Shown piece by piece: positions 30,905-39,715 of a stretch of 64,000 bases of DNA. A program made the position numbers and the translations under genes. Numbering within the stretch: the first letter of the stretch is position 1; each line of letters begins with the position of its first letter. The stretch covers positions 62,001-126,000 of the forward strand of contig NZ_JBGCCH010000027.1 in the NCBI RefSeq assembly GCF_041261205.1, given 5' to 3'. The notes beneath the pieces were generated by a model, which had not been told where the DNA came from, made no database searches, and saw nothing but the letters and a program-made list of their open reading frames with translations. The stretch comes from Catenulispora sp. MAP5-51. GTDB taxonomy: Bacteria; Actinomycetota; Actinomycetes; Streptomycetales; Catenulisporaceae.

Positions 30905-31735
30905 TCAGCCCTTGACGGCGCCGGCGGTCATGCCGGCGGTGAGCCGGGTCTGCGCGATCAGGAAGAAGACGACGGCGGGCAGTGCGAACAGCGTCGAGCC
31001 GGCGATCAGGCCCGCGTAGTCGGTGCCGGTGTTGGTGGAGAACGTGGCCAGCCACACCGGCAGCGTGTAGTGGGCGTCGTCCTTCATCATCACGTAGGCG
31101 TAGATGTAGTCGTTCCAGGCCGTGATGAACGCGAAGATCGAGGTGGCGATGATGCCGGGGGCCAGCAGCGGGAGCATGACGTGCCGGATGACCTGCGCGG
31201 GGCTCGCGCCGTCGAGTCGGGCGGCCTCCTCCAGCTCGACCGGGATGCCCTGGGCGAAGCCGCGCAGGATCCAGATCGTGAGGGGGACGACGAAGGCGGT
31301 GTAGGTGAGCCCCAGGGAGAGCAGGTTGTCGAGCAGGTGCAGGTTCTTCATGGTGAGGAACATCGGGATCACCAGCGCCGGGGCCGGGATCATCTGGATG
31401 CCGAAGATCGTGACCAGGATGGCGCGCCGCCCCACGAACTTGAAGCGGGCCAGGGCCAGCGCCGCCAGGAACCCCACGACGGTCGCCACGACCACCACCG
31501 ACAGCGTCACGACGAGACTGTTGACGACGTAGTGGCCGAAGTTCGGCTTGCCGACGGCGTCGGCGAAGTTCGCCAGCGTCAACGGGAACGGCAGGAACTT
31601 CGGGGTGGCGGTGAGGATGTCGTGCTGCGGCTTGAAGGCGGTGTTCACCATCCAGTACAGCGGGAACGCCCAGACCAGGACGAAGACCGACGCACCGATG
31701 TTCAGCAGGACCCGGTTGCGGCCCTTGGCTCTCAT
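30905..31735 (-). CDS. Sugar ABC transporter permease, DasC-like
   Basis: A 276-residue MalG-type permease with six membrane segments, including an N-terminal LLNIGASVFVLVWAFPLYW. The ATPase contact loop is EEAARLDGASPAQVIRHVML. GGAGG lies shortly before the ATG, and the gene overlaps the previous permease by four bases, so the two are translationally coupled. It should form the heterodimeric channel with the upstream permease for import of chitobiose or GlcNAc. No ATPase gene is present; such importers in actinomycetes use a shared MsiK-type ATPase encoded elsewhere (family knowledge). Confidence 0.9.
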   Translation of the reverse strand: MRAKGRNRVLLNIGASVFVLVWAFPLYWMVNTAFKPQHDILTATPKFLPFPLTLANFADAVGKPNFGHYVVNSLVVTLSVVVVATVVGFLAALALARFKFVGRRAILVTIFGIQMIPAPALVIPMFLTMKNLHLLDNLLSLGLTYTAFVVPLTIWILRGFAQGIPVELEEAARLDGASPAQVIRHVMLPLLAPGIIATSIFAFITAWNDYIYAYVMMKDDAHYTLPVWLATFSTNTGTDYAGLIAGSTLFALPAVVFFLIAQTRLTAGMTAGAVKG

Positions 31736-32715
31736 GATTCCTCCCCGGACACGACCAGACGCCGGACCCACCAGCCGACCAGTACGGCCAGCAGGACCAC
31801 CGAGAACACCGCGATTGCCGCGCCCTGTCCGTAGGACTGGGAGGCGAAGGCCTTGGTGAAGGACCAGATCGCGATCGTGGTGGTGGCGCCGTCGGGGCCG
31901 CCCTTGGTGAGGATCCAGATCTGGTTGAAGACGTTGAAGTCCCAGATCACCGACAGGACGGTGACCAGCATGAGCACCGGGCGCAAGAAGGGCAGCGTGA
32001 CGGTGCGCAGCTGCCGCAGGTACCCGGCGCCGTCGATCGCGGCGGCCTCGTAGTAGTCGCCGGGGATCTGGCTCAGCCCGGCGTACAGGGTCAGCGCGAC
32101 GAAGGGCACTGATATCCAGACCACGAGCAGCCACACCACGACGAAGCCGGAGGTGGTCCCGGCGAGGAAGTCGTGCTGCCGCAGGTCGCCGAACACGTGC
32201 AGCTGGGTGAGCAGCCAGTTGATGACGCCGTAGGTGGGTTGGAAGAGCCACTGCCAGACCAGCGTCGAGGCGACGGTCGGCATGGCCCAGGCGCCCAACA
32301 GCGCGAGCATCATCGCCACGCGCAGCCGCCGGCCCACGGCGACCATCATCAGCGCCGCCCCGAAACCGATGACGACGGTCCCGGCGACGAGCGTCGCGGC
32401 GAACACGACGGTGCGCACCAGGACCGGGAACAGCTGCGAGTCGTGCAGGATCGCGGTGTAGTTCGCGCCGCCGACGGAGGTGGCGCGCCCGGTGATCAGG
32501 GTACGGAGACCGAAACCCTGGGTGGAGATGACGCCGAGGCGCACGAGCGGGTAGCCGACGACGGCGGCCAGCAGGACGATCGCGGGCAGCAGCAGGACGT
32601 AGGGCTGGATCTGGCGGCGCCGGCGCGGCCCGGCCGCCCCCGGGGTGTCGGGGGCGGCGGGCTGGTGCGGCGGCGTGCCCTGGCGCCGGGGCGCCTGGGT
32701 GGGCAGCGCGTTCAC
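31732..32715 (-). CDS. Sugar ABC transporter permease, DasB-like
   Basis: A 327-residue MalF-type permease. A Pro-rich cytoplasmic N terminus (1-35) precedes six or more membrane segments starting IQPYVLLLPAIVLLAAVVGY. The ATPase contact loop is EAAAIDGAGYLRQLRTVTLP. GGAGG lies near the ATG. It is the second gene of the binding protein, permease, permease and hexosaminidase operon. Confidence 0.9.
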   Translation of the reverse strand: MNALPTQAPRRQGTPPHQPAAPDTPGAAGPRRRRQIQPYVLLLPAIVLLAAVVGYPLVRLGVISTQGFGLRTLITGRATSVGGANYTAILHDSQLFPVLVRTVVFAATLVAGTVVIGFGAALMMVAVGRRLRVAMMLALLGAWAMPTVASTLVWQWLFQPTYGVINWLLTQLHVFGDLRQHDFLAGTTSGFVVVWLLVVWISVPFVALTLYAGLSQIPGDYYEAAAIDGAGYLRQLRTVTLPFLRPVLMLVTVLSVIWDFNVFNQIWILTKGGPDGATTTIAIWSFTKAFASQSYGQGAAIAVFSVVLLAVLVGWWVRRLVVSGEES

Positions 32716-32773
32716 GGGTGGGTACCTCCCGGGAACGCGGAGGTCGGGGCGGCGGCCGTGACCATCAGGACCC

Positions 32774-34111
32774 TCATTGCGCCGGGGCGTTCAGCGCCTG
32801 GTCCAGGTGCGCGTCCAGGGTCTTGGCCGCGTCGGCCGGGGACTTGCGGCCGGTGGCGATGTCGGCGAAGAAGTCGTTGATGGACTTGTCCGACTCGATC
32901 GTCGCCCAGCCGGCCACGGCGGGGGTCGCCACCGAGGTCTTGGCCGCGGTGAAGAAGGCCTTGGAGACGTCCGGCAGGGAGCTCATCGACTGGTCGATGA
33001 CCTCGGAGGAGGCCGGGATCCAGTGGTCGATGCCGACGATCGCCGAGGTCTGGACCCCGGGGTCGGTGGCGGCCTTCAGGTAGGCCAGGGCCAGGGCCTG
33101 GTTCTTGCTCTTGGCCGCGACCACCAGGTCCGAGCCGCCGAGGAAGACCGGCTGGGTCTTGCCGTCGGTGGCGCTGGGGAAGGGGAAGGTGCCGATCTGG
33201 TCCTGGAGCGAGGGGTCCACCTTCAGGATCTTGTTGACGTTCGAGTTCAGGATGGTCGCGGTCTTGCCCTGGGCGAACAGGGTGTTGAAGTCCGGGGCCG
33301 TGGTGTCGACGTCCTGGGAGGCGGTCGAGGAGTACTTGTCGATGAAGCTCTTCCAGTTCTGGAGCCCCTGCTGGGCCTGGGGCGATTCCAGCTGGCCGGT
33401 CCACTTGCCGCCGGACTGCGCGGCGAGCTGGCCGCCGGCGTCCCACACGAACTGCAGCGCGCCGTACCAGTAGCGGCCCGGGAAATAGAAGGCCGAGAAG
33501 TCCGGAGCGGTGTTCTTGGCCTTGATGGCGTCCAGGTCCGCGGTCAGCTGGGAGTAGGTCGTCGGGACGGCGGTGATGCCGGCGTCGGCCCAGATCTTCT
33601 TGTTGTAGATGACCGCGCGGTTGCCGGCGAACAGGGGCGCGCCGTAGCTGTGGCCGTCGATGGTGGCCGGGCCCGCGAGCCCGGGCAGCCAGTGCTGGCC
33701 GGCCTGCAGCTGCGCCAGGACGGGGTTGAGGTCCGTCAGACCGGAGCTGGCGGCGAACAGCGGGACGTCGGTGTTGCCGATCTCGATGACGTCCGGCGGG
33801 TTGTCCTGGGCCAGCGCGGTGGCGATCTTGGTGTTGATGCCGTCCCACTGCTGGATCTCGACCTTCACCTGGGCGCCGGTCGAGGCGGTGAACTTGTCGT
33901 TGATCGCCTTGGTGGCGGCGTCGGACAGGTCGCCGTCCATGTACCAGACGGTCAGGGTCTTGCCGGCGCCGGAGCCCGCCCCGGCGATCGCGGCCGGCTG
34001 CGCGGCCGAGCCGGCGGACCCGGAGGATCCGGAGCCGGCGCTGGAGCAGGCCGCGACGCCGAGCACGAGGACACTTCCCACGGCCAGCGCGGCCGATGTG
34101 CGTATGCGCAT
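32774..34111 (-). CDS. Sugar ABC transporter substrate-binding lipoprotein, DasA-like
   Basis: A 445-residue extracytoplasmic solute-binding protein (family 1). The lipobox LVLGVAAC puts the lipidated Cys near residue 22, followed by a Ser/Gly linker. TLTVWYMDGD opens the mature fold and DVIEIGNTDVPLFAAS is a typical cluster-1 segment. ATG 34111 is chosen because it begins the signal sequence and has AGGAT upstream. With the permeases and cytoplasmic hexosaminidase it resembles the Streptomyces DasABC chitobiose importer; ligand identity is inferred from context. Confidence 0.88.
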   Translation of the reverse strand: MRIRTSAALAVGSVLVLGVAACSSAGSGSSGSAGSAAQPAAIAGAGSGAGKTLTVWYMDGDLSDAATKAINDKFTASTGAQVKVEIQQWDGINTKIATALAQDNPPDVIEIGNTDVPLFAASSGLTDLNPVLAQLQAGQHWLPGLAGPATIDGHSYGAPLFAGNRAVIYNKKIWADAGITAVPTTYSQLTADLDAIKAKNTAPDFSAFYFPGRYWYGALQFVWDAGGQLAAQSGGKWTGQLESPQAQQGLQNWKSFIDKYSSTASQDVDTTAPDFNTLFAQGKTATILNSNVNKILKVDPSLQDQIGTFPFPSATDGKTQPVFLGGSDLVVAAKSKNQALALAYLKAATDPGVQTSAIVGIDHWIPASSEVIDQSMSSLPDVSKAFFTAAKTSVATPAVAGWATIESDKSINDFFADIATGRKSPADAAKTLDAHLDQALNAPAQ

Positions 34112-34215
34112 GGTGATCCTTAGCTTCGAGCTCTGCCGGCTGACGGCAGATGAAGACGGATGGAGAGGAGCTGGACGAGCTCGACGAGCGAGGTGCGACG
34201 GATGCTTGCACTTTC

Positions 34216-34234
34216 CCATTGGTAATGTCAATGG
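34216..34234 (-). promoter_or_regulatory. Inverted repeat and possible promoter of the sugar-transporter operon
   Basis: CCATTG and CAATGG flank a seven-base spacer. On the minus strand the repeat overlaps TTGACA, whose -10 candidate at 18 bases is AAGCAT. This lies about 100 bases before the binding-protein start and may be the operon operator. It is not a standard dre. Confidence 0.45.
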
Positions 34235-34325
34235 TCACCCCGCACGGCCTGCCGACTTCGGGCAGAAGCGGACCGAAGATGTTGTGTGACCTCAAGAAAT
34301 GACCAAATCGGACGTCCCGCGACGA

Positions 34326-34353
34326 GGTCTTGACAGACCAGTGGCGTGGTCGC
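34326..34353 (+). promoter_or_regulatory. Possible promoter and operator of the GH16 gene
   Basis: GGTCT (34326-34330) and AGACC (34335-34339), the half-sites of a dre, flank TGAC. They overlap TTGACA (34330-34335), whose -10 candidate at 17 bases is CATCCT. The half-sites are four bases further apart than in a standard dre. About 100 bases of leader precede the GH16 start. The whole divergent region 34112-34455 holds no other feature I can see. Confidence 0.45.
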
Positions 34354-34455
34354 ATCCTGAACGCCAGCACCGCCAAGAAGTTACCTATGGTCCTCTCGGT
34401 GGTCACCTCACCGCACCGTCACGGCAGCACCAACCCCACCAAGGAGTTCCCTGAC

Positions 34456-35877
34456 ATGCGCCACCGTCCCGCCCCGCGCCGCTCGCTCGCGGCCTTCACC
34501 GCCGCCGGCGTGGCCGGCGCCTTCGGCCTCACCGCGGCCGTGCTGACCACCACCGCGCACGCCGCCGGCGCCCCCGCCTCGCTGGCCTACCACGTCGGCT
34601 CGACCGGCTCGGACATGGTCGAGCCCTGGTTCACCGTCACCAACACCAGCGGCGCGACGCTGAACCTGTCGACGGTGAAGATCCGCTACTACTTCACGGT
34701 CGACTCCTCGCCCTCGTACCAGTTCACGTGCGAGTGGGCGCAGATCGGCTGCGGGAACATCACCGGCGCCATCGGCACCCTGCCCTCGCCGACCGCGACC
34801 GCGGACCACTACCTGGAGGTCGGGTTCTCCGGCGGCACGCTGGCCCCCGGCGCCTCGACCGGCGACCTGCAGCTGCGCATGAACGCCGCCGGCTGGGCCC
34901 CGGTGAACCAGGCCGACGACTACTCGTTCAACGCCTCGCAGACCTCCTACGGCCCGTCGAGCACGATCACGCTGGCGGTCAACGGGGCGATCGTCTCGGG
35001 CACCGCGCCCGGCGGGAACCCGCCGCCCACCAGCCCGTCCAGCTCGCCGAGCACGAGTCCGTCGAGCTCGCCGTCCGGCGGTGGCGGCGGGACACCGTCC
35101 GGGACGTTGTTCGACGACTTCTCCTACTCCGGGCCGACCGACCCGAACCTGGGCGCGCACGGCTGGGCGATCCGCACCGGCTCCGGCGGCCCGGGCGTGC
35201 AGAACACGTGGTCGGCGGACACGTTCAGCTTCCCGAGCGACTCCACCGCCCAGGGCGGGCACGCCATGGACCTGACGGCCTCGACCGACGGCACCACCGG
35301 CGGCACCAAGCAGGCCGAGATCGACACCACGCAGCAGAAGTTCTTCGAGGGCACCTACGCCGCCCGTGTCTACTTCAACGACGCCCCGACCACCGGCCCC
35401 AACGGCGACCACGTGAACGAGACCTTCTACACGATCACCCCCGACAACTCGCTCTACAGCGAGGACGACTTCGAGTACCTCCCCAACGGCGGCTGGGGCG
35501 GCCCGGCGAACTCGATGTACACGACCAGCTGGTACAGCGCCGACGCGATGGACCGCGTCACCAACGACACCACCGGCAGCCTCCAGGGCTGGCACACCCT
35601 GGTCGCCACGGTCTACGGCGGCACGGTCACCTACTACATCGACGGCAAGCAGGTGTTCAGCAGCACCGGCAAGTACTACCCCCGCGAGGCGATGACCATC
35701 GACTTCAACGAGTGGTTCATCGACCTGCCGATCACCGGCGCCCGCACCTGGGACGAGAAGGTCAACTGGGTGTACTACGCCAAGGGCGTCGCGCAGTCGC
35801 CGACCGACGTGCAGAACGCGGTCAACGCCTACTACAAGGGTGGCACGCACTTCACCGACACCGTGCCGAGCAGCTGA
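34456..35877 (+). CDS. Secreted GH16-family glycoside hydrolase with N-terminal CBM3-like domain
   Basis: A 473-residue secreted protein. The signal peptide is residues 1-36, ending AHAAG. Residues 37-178 resemble a family 3 carbohydrate-binding module (VEPWFTVTNTSGATLNLSTV, KIRYYFTVD, DHYLEVGFSGGTLAPGAST). A Ser/Pro linker follows (about 190-215). The GH16-like jelly roll (about 216-455) holds the E-x-D-x-E catalytic pattern as EDDFE at 336-340. ATG 34456 is chosen because AAGGAG lies nine bases upstream and the signal peptide begins there. The substrate could be a beta-glucan; it cannot be fixed from the sequence. Confidence 0.87.
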   Translation: MRHRPAPRRSLAAFTAAGVAGAFGLTAAVLTTTAHAAGAPASLAYHVGSTGSDMVEPWFTVTNTSGATLNLSTVKIRYYFTVDSSPSYQFTCEWAQIGCGNITGAIGTLPSPTATADHYLEVGFSGGTLAPGASTGDLQLRMNAAGWAPVNQADDYSFNASQTSYGPSSTITLAVNGAIVSGTAPGGNPPPTSPSSSPSTSPSSSPSGGGGGTPSGTLFDDFSYSGPTDPNLGAHGWAIRTGSGGPGVQNTWSADTFSFPSDSTAQGGHAMDLTASTDGTTGGTKQAEIDTTQQKFFEGTYAARVYFNDAPTTGPNGDHVNETFYTITPDNSLYSEDDFEYLPNGGWGGPANSMYTTSWYSADAMDRVTNDTTGSLQGWHTLVATVYGGTVTYYIDGKQVFSSTGKYYPREAMTIDFNEWFIDLPITGARTWDEKVNWVYYAKGVAQSPTDVQNAVNAYYKGGTHFTDTVPSS

Positions 35878-35901
35878 TCGCCGAGTCCGGCGGACGCCCC
35901 C

Positions 35902-35939
35902 GCGTTCCGGCCACGGGTCCCGACCCGCGGCCGGAACGC
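35902..35939 (+). terminator. Terminator hairpin after the GH16 gene
   Basis: GCGTTCCGGCC (35902-35912) and GGCCGGAACGC (35929-35939) pair perfectly, with further inner pairing (CGGGT with ACCCG). Confidence 0.85.
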
Positions 35940-36074
35940 TCCCGAGCGGCGGCGCGGCCCGACCTGAGCCCGGGCCGCGCCGCCCCAACCATCCGACCAC
36001 CCAGCCCGCCCCACCCCCCGCCGCCCCGTCCATCCGGGGCGCCCGACCGGCCAGACCTGGCAGAATCATCCGAT

Positions 36075-36833
36075 GTGACTGGCCAGACCCGCCCGGCCCG
36101 CAAAGTGGCCACCGCCAAGCGCGACCGTGTGCGCGATCACCTGCTGCAGCTGATCGACACCGCCGCGCCGGGGACCAGCCTGGACTCCGAGCGCGACCTC
36201 GCCGAGTCGCTGGGGGTTTCGCGGCCGACCGTACGGGCCGCGTTGCAGGATCTGGCGCGGTCCGGATACCTGGTGCGCCACCAGGGGCGGGGGACGTTCA
36301 CCAGTCCGCGCAAGATCGATCAGGCTCTGACCGGCGACAGCCCCGATGGGGCGGCTGCTTTGGCCGCGCCGTCCGCGGAGGGGACCTGGACCAGCCATGT
36401 CGTCGCCTTCCGGACCTCCCCTGCCGGGCCGTCCCGGGCGACGCGCTTCGACATCGCCGCCGACGCGCTGATTCTGCGGATCGTGCGGGTGCGGCTGGTG
36501 GAGGGGGAGCCGATCGCGATCGAGCGGCTCGATGTGCCCGCGGCACTCGTGCCGAATCTGAAGCCGGCCGATGTCGAGTCCGGCAACTTCTACCATCTGC
36601 TGCGCGACCGGCACGGGATCACGGTCTCCGACGCCGTGCAGACCATGGAGCCCACGGTCGCCAATCCCGAGCAGGCCGAGCTGCTCGACATCGAGGTCTA
36701 CGCGCCGCTGCTCCAGGTCGAGCGCACCACCAAGGACACCACGGGCCGGGTCGTGGAGTTCGCGCACTCGGTGTACCGCGGTGACCGGTACCGCATCACG
36801 ACGCGGCTGCACCTGGACGCGACCTCCGGCTGA
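36075..36833 (+). CDS. GntR/HutC-family regulator with UTRA domain, DasR-like
   Basis: A 252-residue repressor-type regulator. The N-terminal winged helix is at about 15-80 (LDSERDLAESLGVSRPTVRA, LVRHQGRGTF), and the UTRA ligand-binding domain is at about 100-250 (LRIVRVRLVEGEPIAIERL, VVEFAHSVYRGDRYRI). The closing SVYRGDRY motif and layout match DasR and NagR proteins, which bind phosphorylated amino sugars. GTG 36075 begins the folded part; an AT-rich AATCAT five bases before it hints at a leaderless start. It is a good candidate for the factor binding the two dre sites at 26766-26815, although the true DasR may be elsewhere. Confidence 0.85.
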   Translation: MTGQTRPARKVATAKRDRVRDHLLQLIDTAAPGTSLDSERDLAESLGVSRPTVRAALQDLARSGYLVRHQGRGTFTSPRKIDQALTGDSPDGAAALAAPSAEGTWTSHVVAFRTSPAGPSRATRFDIAADALILRIVRVRLVEGEPIAIERLDVPAALVPNLKPADVESGNFYHLLRDRHGITVSDAVQTMEPTVANPEQAELLDIEVYAPLLQVERTTKDTTGRVVEFAHSVYRGDRYRITTRLHLDATSG

Positions 36834-36847
36834 CGGGCACGCAGTAA

Positions 36848-36875
36848 GGCCGCCCACTGGTATGTGTGGGCGGCC
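36848..36875. terminator. Bidirectional terminator between gntR-type and chorismate mutase genes
   Basis: GGCCGCCCAC (36848-36857) and GTGGGCGGCC (36866-36875) form a perfect 10-base stem with an eight-base loop between two convergent genes. Confidence 0.85.
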
Positions 36876-36895
36876 GAGGTTTGCGTTCCCCGCTG

Positions 36896-37222
36896 CTATT
36901 GCGTCTGGTGGGCCCGGTGGTTGCGGACGACCTCATCGATGATGAAGTTCAGGAACTTCTCCGCGAACTCCGGATCCAGCCGTGCCTCCTCGGCCAGGGA
37001 GCGCAGCCTCTTGATCTGGACGGCCTCCCGATCGGAGTCGACCGCCGGCATCCCGTGCTTCGCCTTGAGCCGCCCGACCTGCTGGGTGCACTTGAAGCGC
37101 TCCGCGAGCAGGTGCACGACCGCCGAGTCGAGGTTGTCGATGCTGGCGCGGAGCTCCAGGAGGCGGCTGCGCGCGTCCTGCGATGCCTCTTCGTCTTGCA
37201 ATGTGGACAAATCGCTCGTCAT
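36896..37222 (-). CDS. Monofunctional chorismate mutase, AroQ type
   Basis: A 108-residue all-helical enzyme converting chorismate to prephenate in phenylalanine and tyrosine synthesis. RLLELRASIDNLDSAVVHLL contains the first catalytic Arg and the helix-1 pattern, and RFKCTQQVGRLKAKHGMP carries the second Arg and Lys of the AroQ active site. DREAVQIKRLRSLAEEA and FLNFIIDEVVRNHR complete the fold. The ATG at 37222 lies seven bases after TACCCT, so a leaderless start is likely. There are no pathway neighbours. Confidence 0.92.
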   Translation of the reverse strand: MTSDLSTLQDEEASQDARSRLLELRASIDNLDSAVVHLLAERFKCTQQVGRLKAKHGMPAVDSDREAVQIKRLRSLAEEARLDPEFAEKFLNFIIDEVVRNHRAHQTQ

Positions 37223-37349
37223 GCCGATCAGGGTACCCGAGGACAGGGCACTGATCGCTTGAGCATCATCTCGTATCGCAAGACGAGACGGACAAAGGCA
37301 TAGTAGAACCCTGAATAAGCCTGTATCGAGCACTCACGAGGTGACCCCC

Positions 37350-38240
37350 ATGGCCCGTCCCTACCGCTTCGGCGTCAACATGATCACCCCGTCGGACGCC
37401 GGCGCGTGGCGGGAGAAGTGCCGCAGGGCCGAGGCGATCGGCTTCGACGTCATCACCGTGGCCGACCACCTCGGGATGCCCGCGCCGTTCCCCGCGCTCG
37501 TGGCCGCGGCCGAGGCGACGGAGCGGCCGCGGCTGGGCACGTTCACGCTCAACGCGGGCTTCTTCAATCCCACCCTGCTCGCCCGCGAGGTGGCCACCAC
37601 CGACCAGCTCACCGGCGGCCGCCTCGAACTCGGGCTCGGCACCGGCTATGTGCGGGCCGAGCACGACACGGCGGGCCTGCCCTTCGGGACGCCGGGCCGG
37701 CGCGTGGCACACCTGCGCCGCACCGTCGAGGAGCTCGAACGGCTTGCCCAGGCTGAGGATTTCGCGCCGAACCCGATCCAGAAGCCCCGGCCGCCGCTCC
37801 TGATCGGCGGCAACGGCGACCGCGTCCTGGAACTGGCCGCCCGCCACGCGGACATCGTCGCGTTCACCGGCGCGGGCTTCGACCCCGCCGACCTGACCGG
37901 CACGCCGCGCGCGATCAGCGCGGAGCAGCTGGACGAACGCGTCGCCGCGTACCGCACGTTCGCCGCCGACCGCGCCGAGCCCGCCGAACTCAATCTCCTG
38001 ATCCAGATGGTCACGCCCGCGCCCGACCGCCGCGCCGCCATCCGGCCGCACCTGGACCAAATTCCGCACCTCACCGAGGACCAGGTGCTCGATCTGCCGA
38101 TCCTGCTCATCGGCACCACCGAGCAGATGGCCGAGCAGATCCGCGCGCAGCGGGAGCGCTACGGCTTCACGTACCTGACCGTGCTCGAACCGTGGATGGA
38201 GGCGTTCGCGCCGGTCATGGAGGCTTTGCGCGGGGAGTAG
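37350..38240 (+). CDS. LLM-class F420-dependent oxidoreductase
   Basis: A 296-residue luciferase-like TIM-barrel enzyme, probably using coenzyme F420 rather than FMN, as most actinomycete relatives do. Motifs include KCRRAEAIGFDVITVADHLG, TFTLNAGFFNPTLLAREVAT, GGRLELGLGTGYVRAEH and PPLLIGGNGDRVLELAARHA. ATG 37350 is preferred (GAGGTG upstream); GTG 37341 would add three residues. The substrate is unknown. The gene is followed by a TetR/bicupin pair. Confidence 0.9.
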   Translation: MARPYRFGVNMITPSDAGAWREKCRRAEAIGFDVITVADHLGMPAPFPALVAAAEATERPRLGTFTLNAGFFNPTLLAREVATTDQLTGGRLELGLGTGYVRAEHDTAGLPFGTPGRRVAHLRRTVEELERLAQAEDFAPNPIQKPRPPLLIGGNGDRVLELAARHADIVAFTGAGFDPADLTGTPRAISAEQLDERVAAYRTFAADRAEPAELNLLIQMVTPAPDRRAAIRPHLDQIPHLTEDQVLDLPILLIGTTEQMAEQIRAQRERYGFTYLTVLEPWMEAFAPVMEALRGE

Positions 38241-38247
38241 GCGCCTC

Positions 38248-38267
38248 TGTACCTACTAGTATGTACA
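38248..38267. promoter_or_regulatory. TetR-type operator overlapping its promoter
   Basis: TGTAC (38248-38252) and GTACA (38263-38267) are inverted around the perfect palindrome TACTAGTA. TACACT (38264-38269) lies six bases before the ATG at 38276, so the operator overlaps a probable leaderless promoter, as expected for autorepression. Confidence 0.65.
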
Positions 38268-38275
38268 CTGGTCCC

Positions 38276-38842
38276 ATGACGACGAGGGAACGGCTCATCG
38301 AGAGCACCCGCACCCTGCTGTGGGAGCGCGGCTACGTCGGGACCAGCCCGAAGGACATCCAGCACCTGGCCGAGGCCGGCCAGGGCAGCATGTACCACCA
38401 CTTCTCCGGCAAGGAGGAGCTGGCGCGCATCGCGATCGACCGGACCGCCGAGGACATGCGCGCCAAAGTGGACGCGCTCCTCTCCGGGCCGGGCACCGCG
38501 CTGGAGCGCATCGCGGCCTACCTGCGCAGGGAGCGCGACGTCCTGAAGGGCTGCCCTATCGGCCGGCTGACCCAGGACCCTGACGTGATGGACGCGCCGC
38601 TGCTGGTGGCGCCGGTCGCCGAGACGCTCACCTGGCTGCGCGAGCGTCTGGCGGCCCTGGTGGCCGAGGGCGTCGCCGACGGCGAGCTGAACCCGGCCCT
38701 GGATCCGGCGGCCACGGCGGCCGCGATCGTCGCCACGCTCCAGGGCGGATACGTCCTGGCCCGCGCCGACGACGACCCCGGAGCCTTCCAGCAGGCGATA
38801 GAAGGCGTTCTGGCGCTGCTCGGCGCCCCGGCCGCCCGCTGA
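38276..38842 (+). CDS. TetR/AcrR-family transcriptional regulator
   Basis: A 188-residue repressor. The helix-turn-helix is at residues 3-50 (ERLIESTRTLLWERGYVGTS, IQHLAEAGQGSMYHHFSGKE). The C-terminal ligand-binding domain has CPIGRLTQDPDVMD, a feature of TetR proteins resembling LfrR and YxaF. It precedes the bicupin gene by 36 bases and probably controls both genes through the operator at 38248-38267. Confidence 0.9.
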   Translation: MTTRERLIESTRTLLWERGYVGTSPKDIQHLAEAGQGSMYHHFSGKEELARIAIDRTAEDMRAKVDALLSGPGTALERIAAYLRRERDVLKGCPIGRLTQDPDVMDAPLLVAPVAETLTWLRERLAALVAEGVADGELNPALDPAATAAAIVATLQGGYVLARADDDPGAFQQAIEGVLALLGAPAAR

Positions 38843-38878
38843 CCACCGAACCAACCCAGGCTCGAAGGAAGAGTGATC

Positions 38879-39652
38879 ATGCAGATCTCCCGCGCTCCCC
38901 GCACCGGCGTACCCGCTTTGTCCGAGTGGATCACCGGCGACGCCGTCATCGAAGAACTCGCGGCCCCGACAGGGCCGTCGCGCACGCAGGTCGACAGTGT
39001 GCGCTTCACCCCCGGCGCCCGCACCCGCTGGCACAACCACCCGCTCGGGCAGGTACTCGTCGTCACAAACGGCACGGCTTTGGTCCAGCGGCGAGGCGGC
39101 GAGGTCGAGACCGTCCCCGCCGGCGACACCGTGCGGATCGAGGCCGGCGAATGGCACTGGCACGGCGCGACCCCCGACGCGGCGATGACCCATCTGGCCA
39201 TCGAAGAGCTGCCCGAGGACGGCCGGACCGCCGAGTTCGCCGAAGCGGTCACCGACGAGGAATACGCCGCGTGGCGCACGGATTCGGCCCAGGCAGCCGA
39301 CGCGGAAACCGAGCCGGCGCCGCCCATGAGCCGCGTCATCGTCATGGACCAGAAGCTGCCCGACCCCCTGCTCACCCACCGCCTCGAGATCCGGCGGATC
39401 ACCGTCGCACCCGGATACGCCGCCGGGCTGCACGTCCACAACGGACCGGTCTTCGGCAACATCGTGTCCGGCGCGGCCGTGTACCAGATCGAGGGCGAGC
39501 AGGCCGTGCTGCTCCGGCCCGGCGACGTGTTCTACGAGCCGGAGGGCGTCCGGATCGCGCGTTTCGACGCGCAGGAGGACGGCGTCACCTTCTTCGGCTA
39601 CTTCCCGCTCGCCGACGGGATCGACGCCGAGCTGGTGATCCCGGAAGACTGA
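38879..39652 (+). CDS. Bicupin-domain protein
   Basis: A 257-residue protein with two cupin barrels. The first (about 10-120) has the metal ligands in TRWHNHPLGQVLVV and EWHWHGA. The second (about 150-255) has LHVHNGPVFGNIVSG and a weaker second motif. Domain 1 resembles RmlC-like carboxymuconolactone-associated cupins. GGAAGAG lies upstream of ATG 38879. It is probably cotranscribed with the TetR gene and likely to be an enzyme or small-molecule-binding protein with one metal site. Confidence 0.85.
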   Translation: MQISRAPRTGVPALSEWITGDAVIEELAAPTGPSRTQVDSVRFTPGARTRWHNHPLGQVLVVTNGTALVQRRGGEVETVPAGDTVRIEAGEWHWHGATPDAAMTHLAIEELPEDGRTAEFAEAVTDEEYAAWRTDSAQAADAETEPAPPMSRVIVMDQKLPDPLLTHRLEIRRITVAPGYAAGLHVHNGPVFGNIVSGAAVYQIEGEQAVLLRPGDVFYEPEGVRIARFDAQEDGVTFFGYFPLADGIDAELVIPED

Positions 39653-39715
39653 ACGCGCGCCGGCCGGGCGCCACCCGGGCGCCCCCTGGCATCCGCCGAC
39701 CCCCCTCTTCTTCGC

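Noticed and set aside
34330-34455. An N-terminal extension of the GH16 protein.
   Set aside because: ATG 34456 has an AAGGAG site and begins the signal peptide. The extension covers the promoter region.
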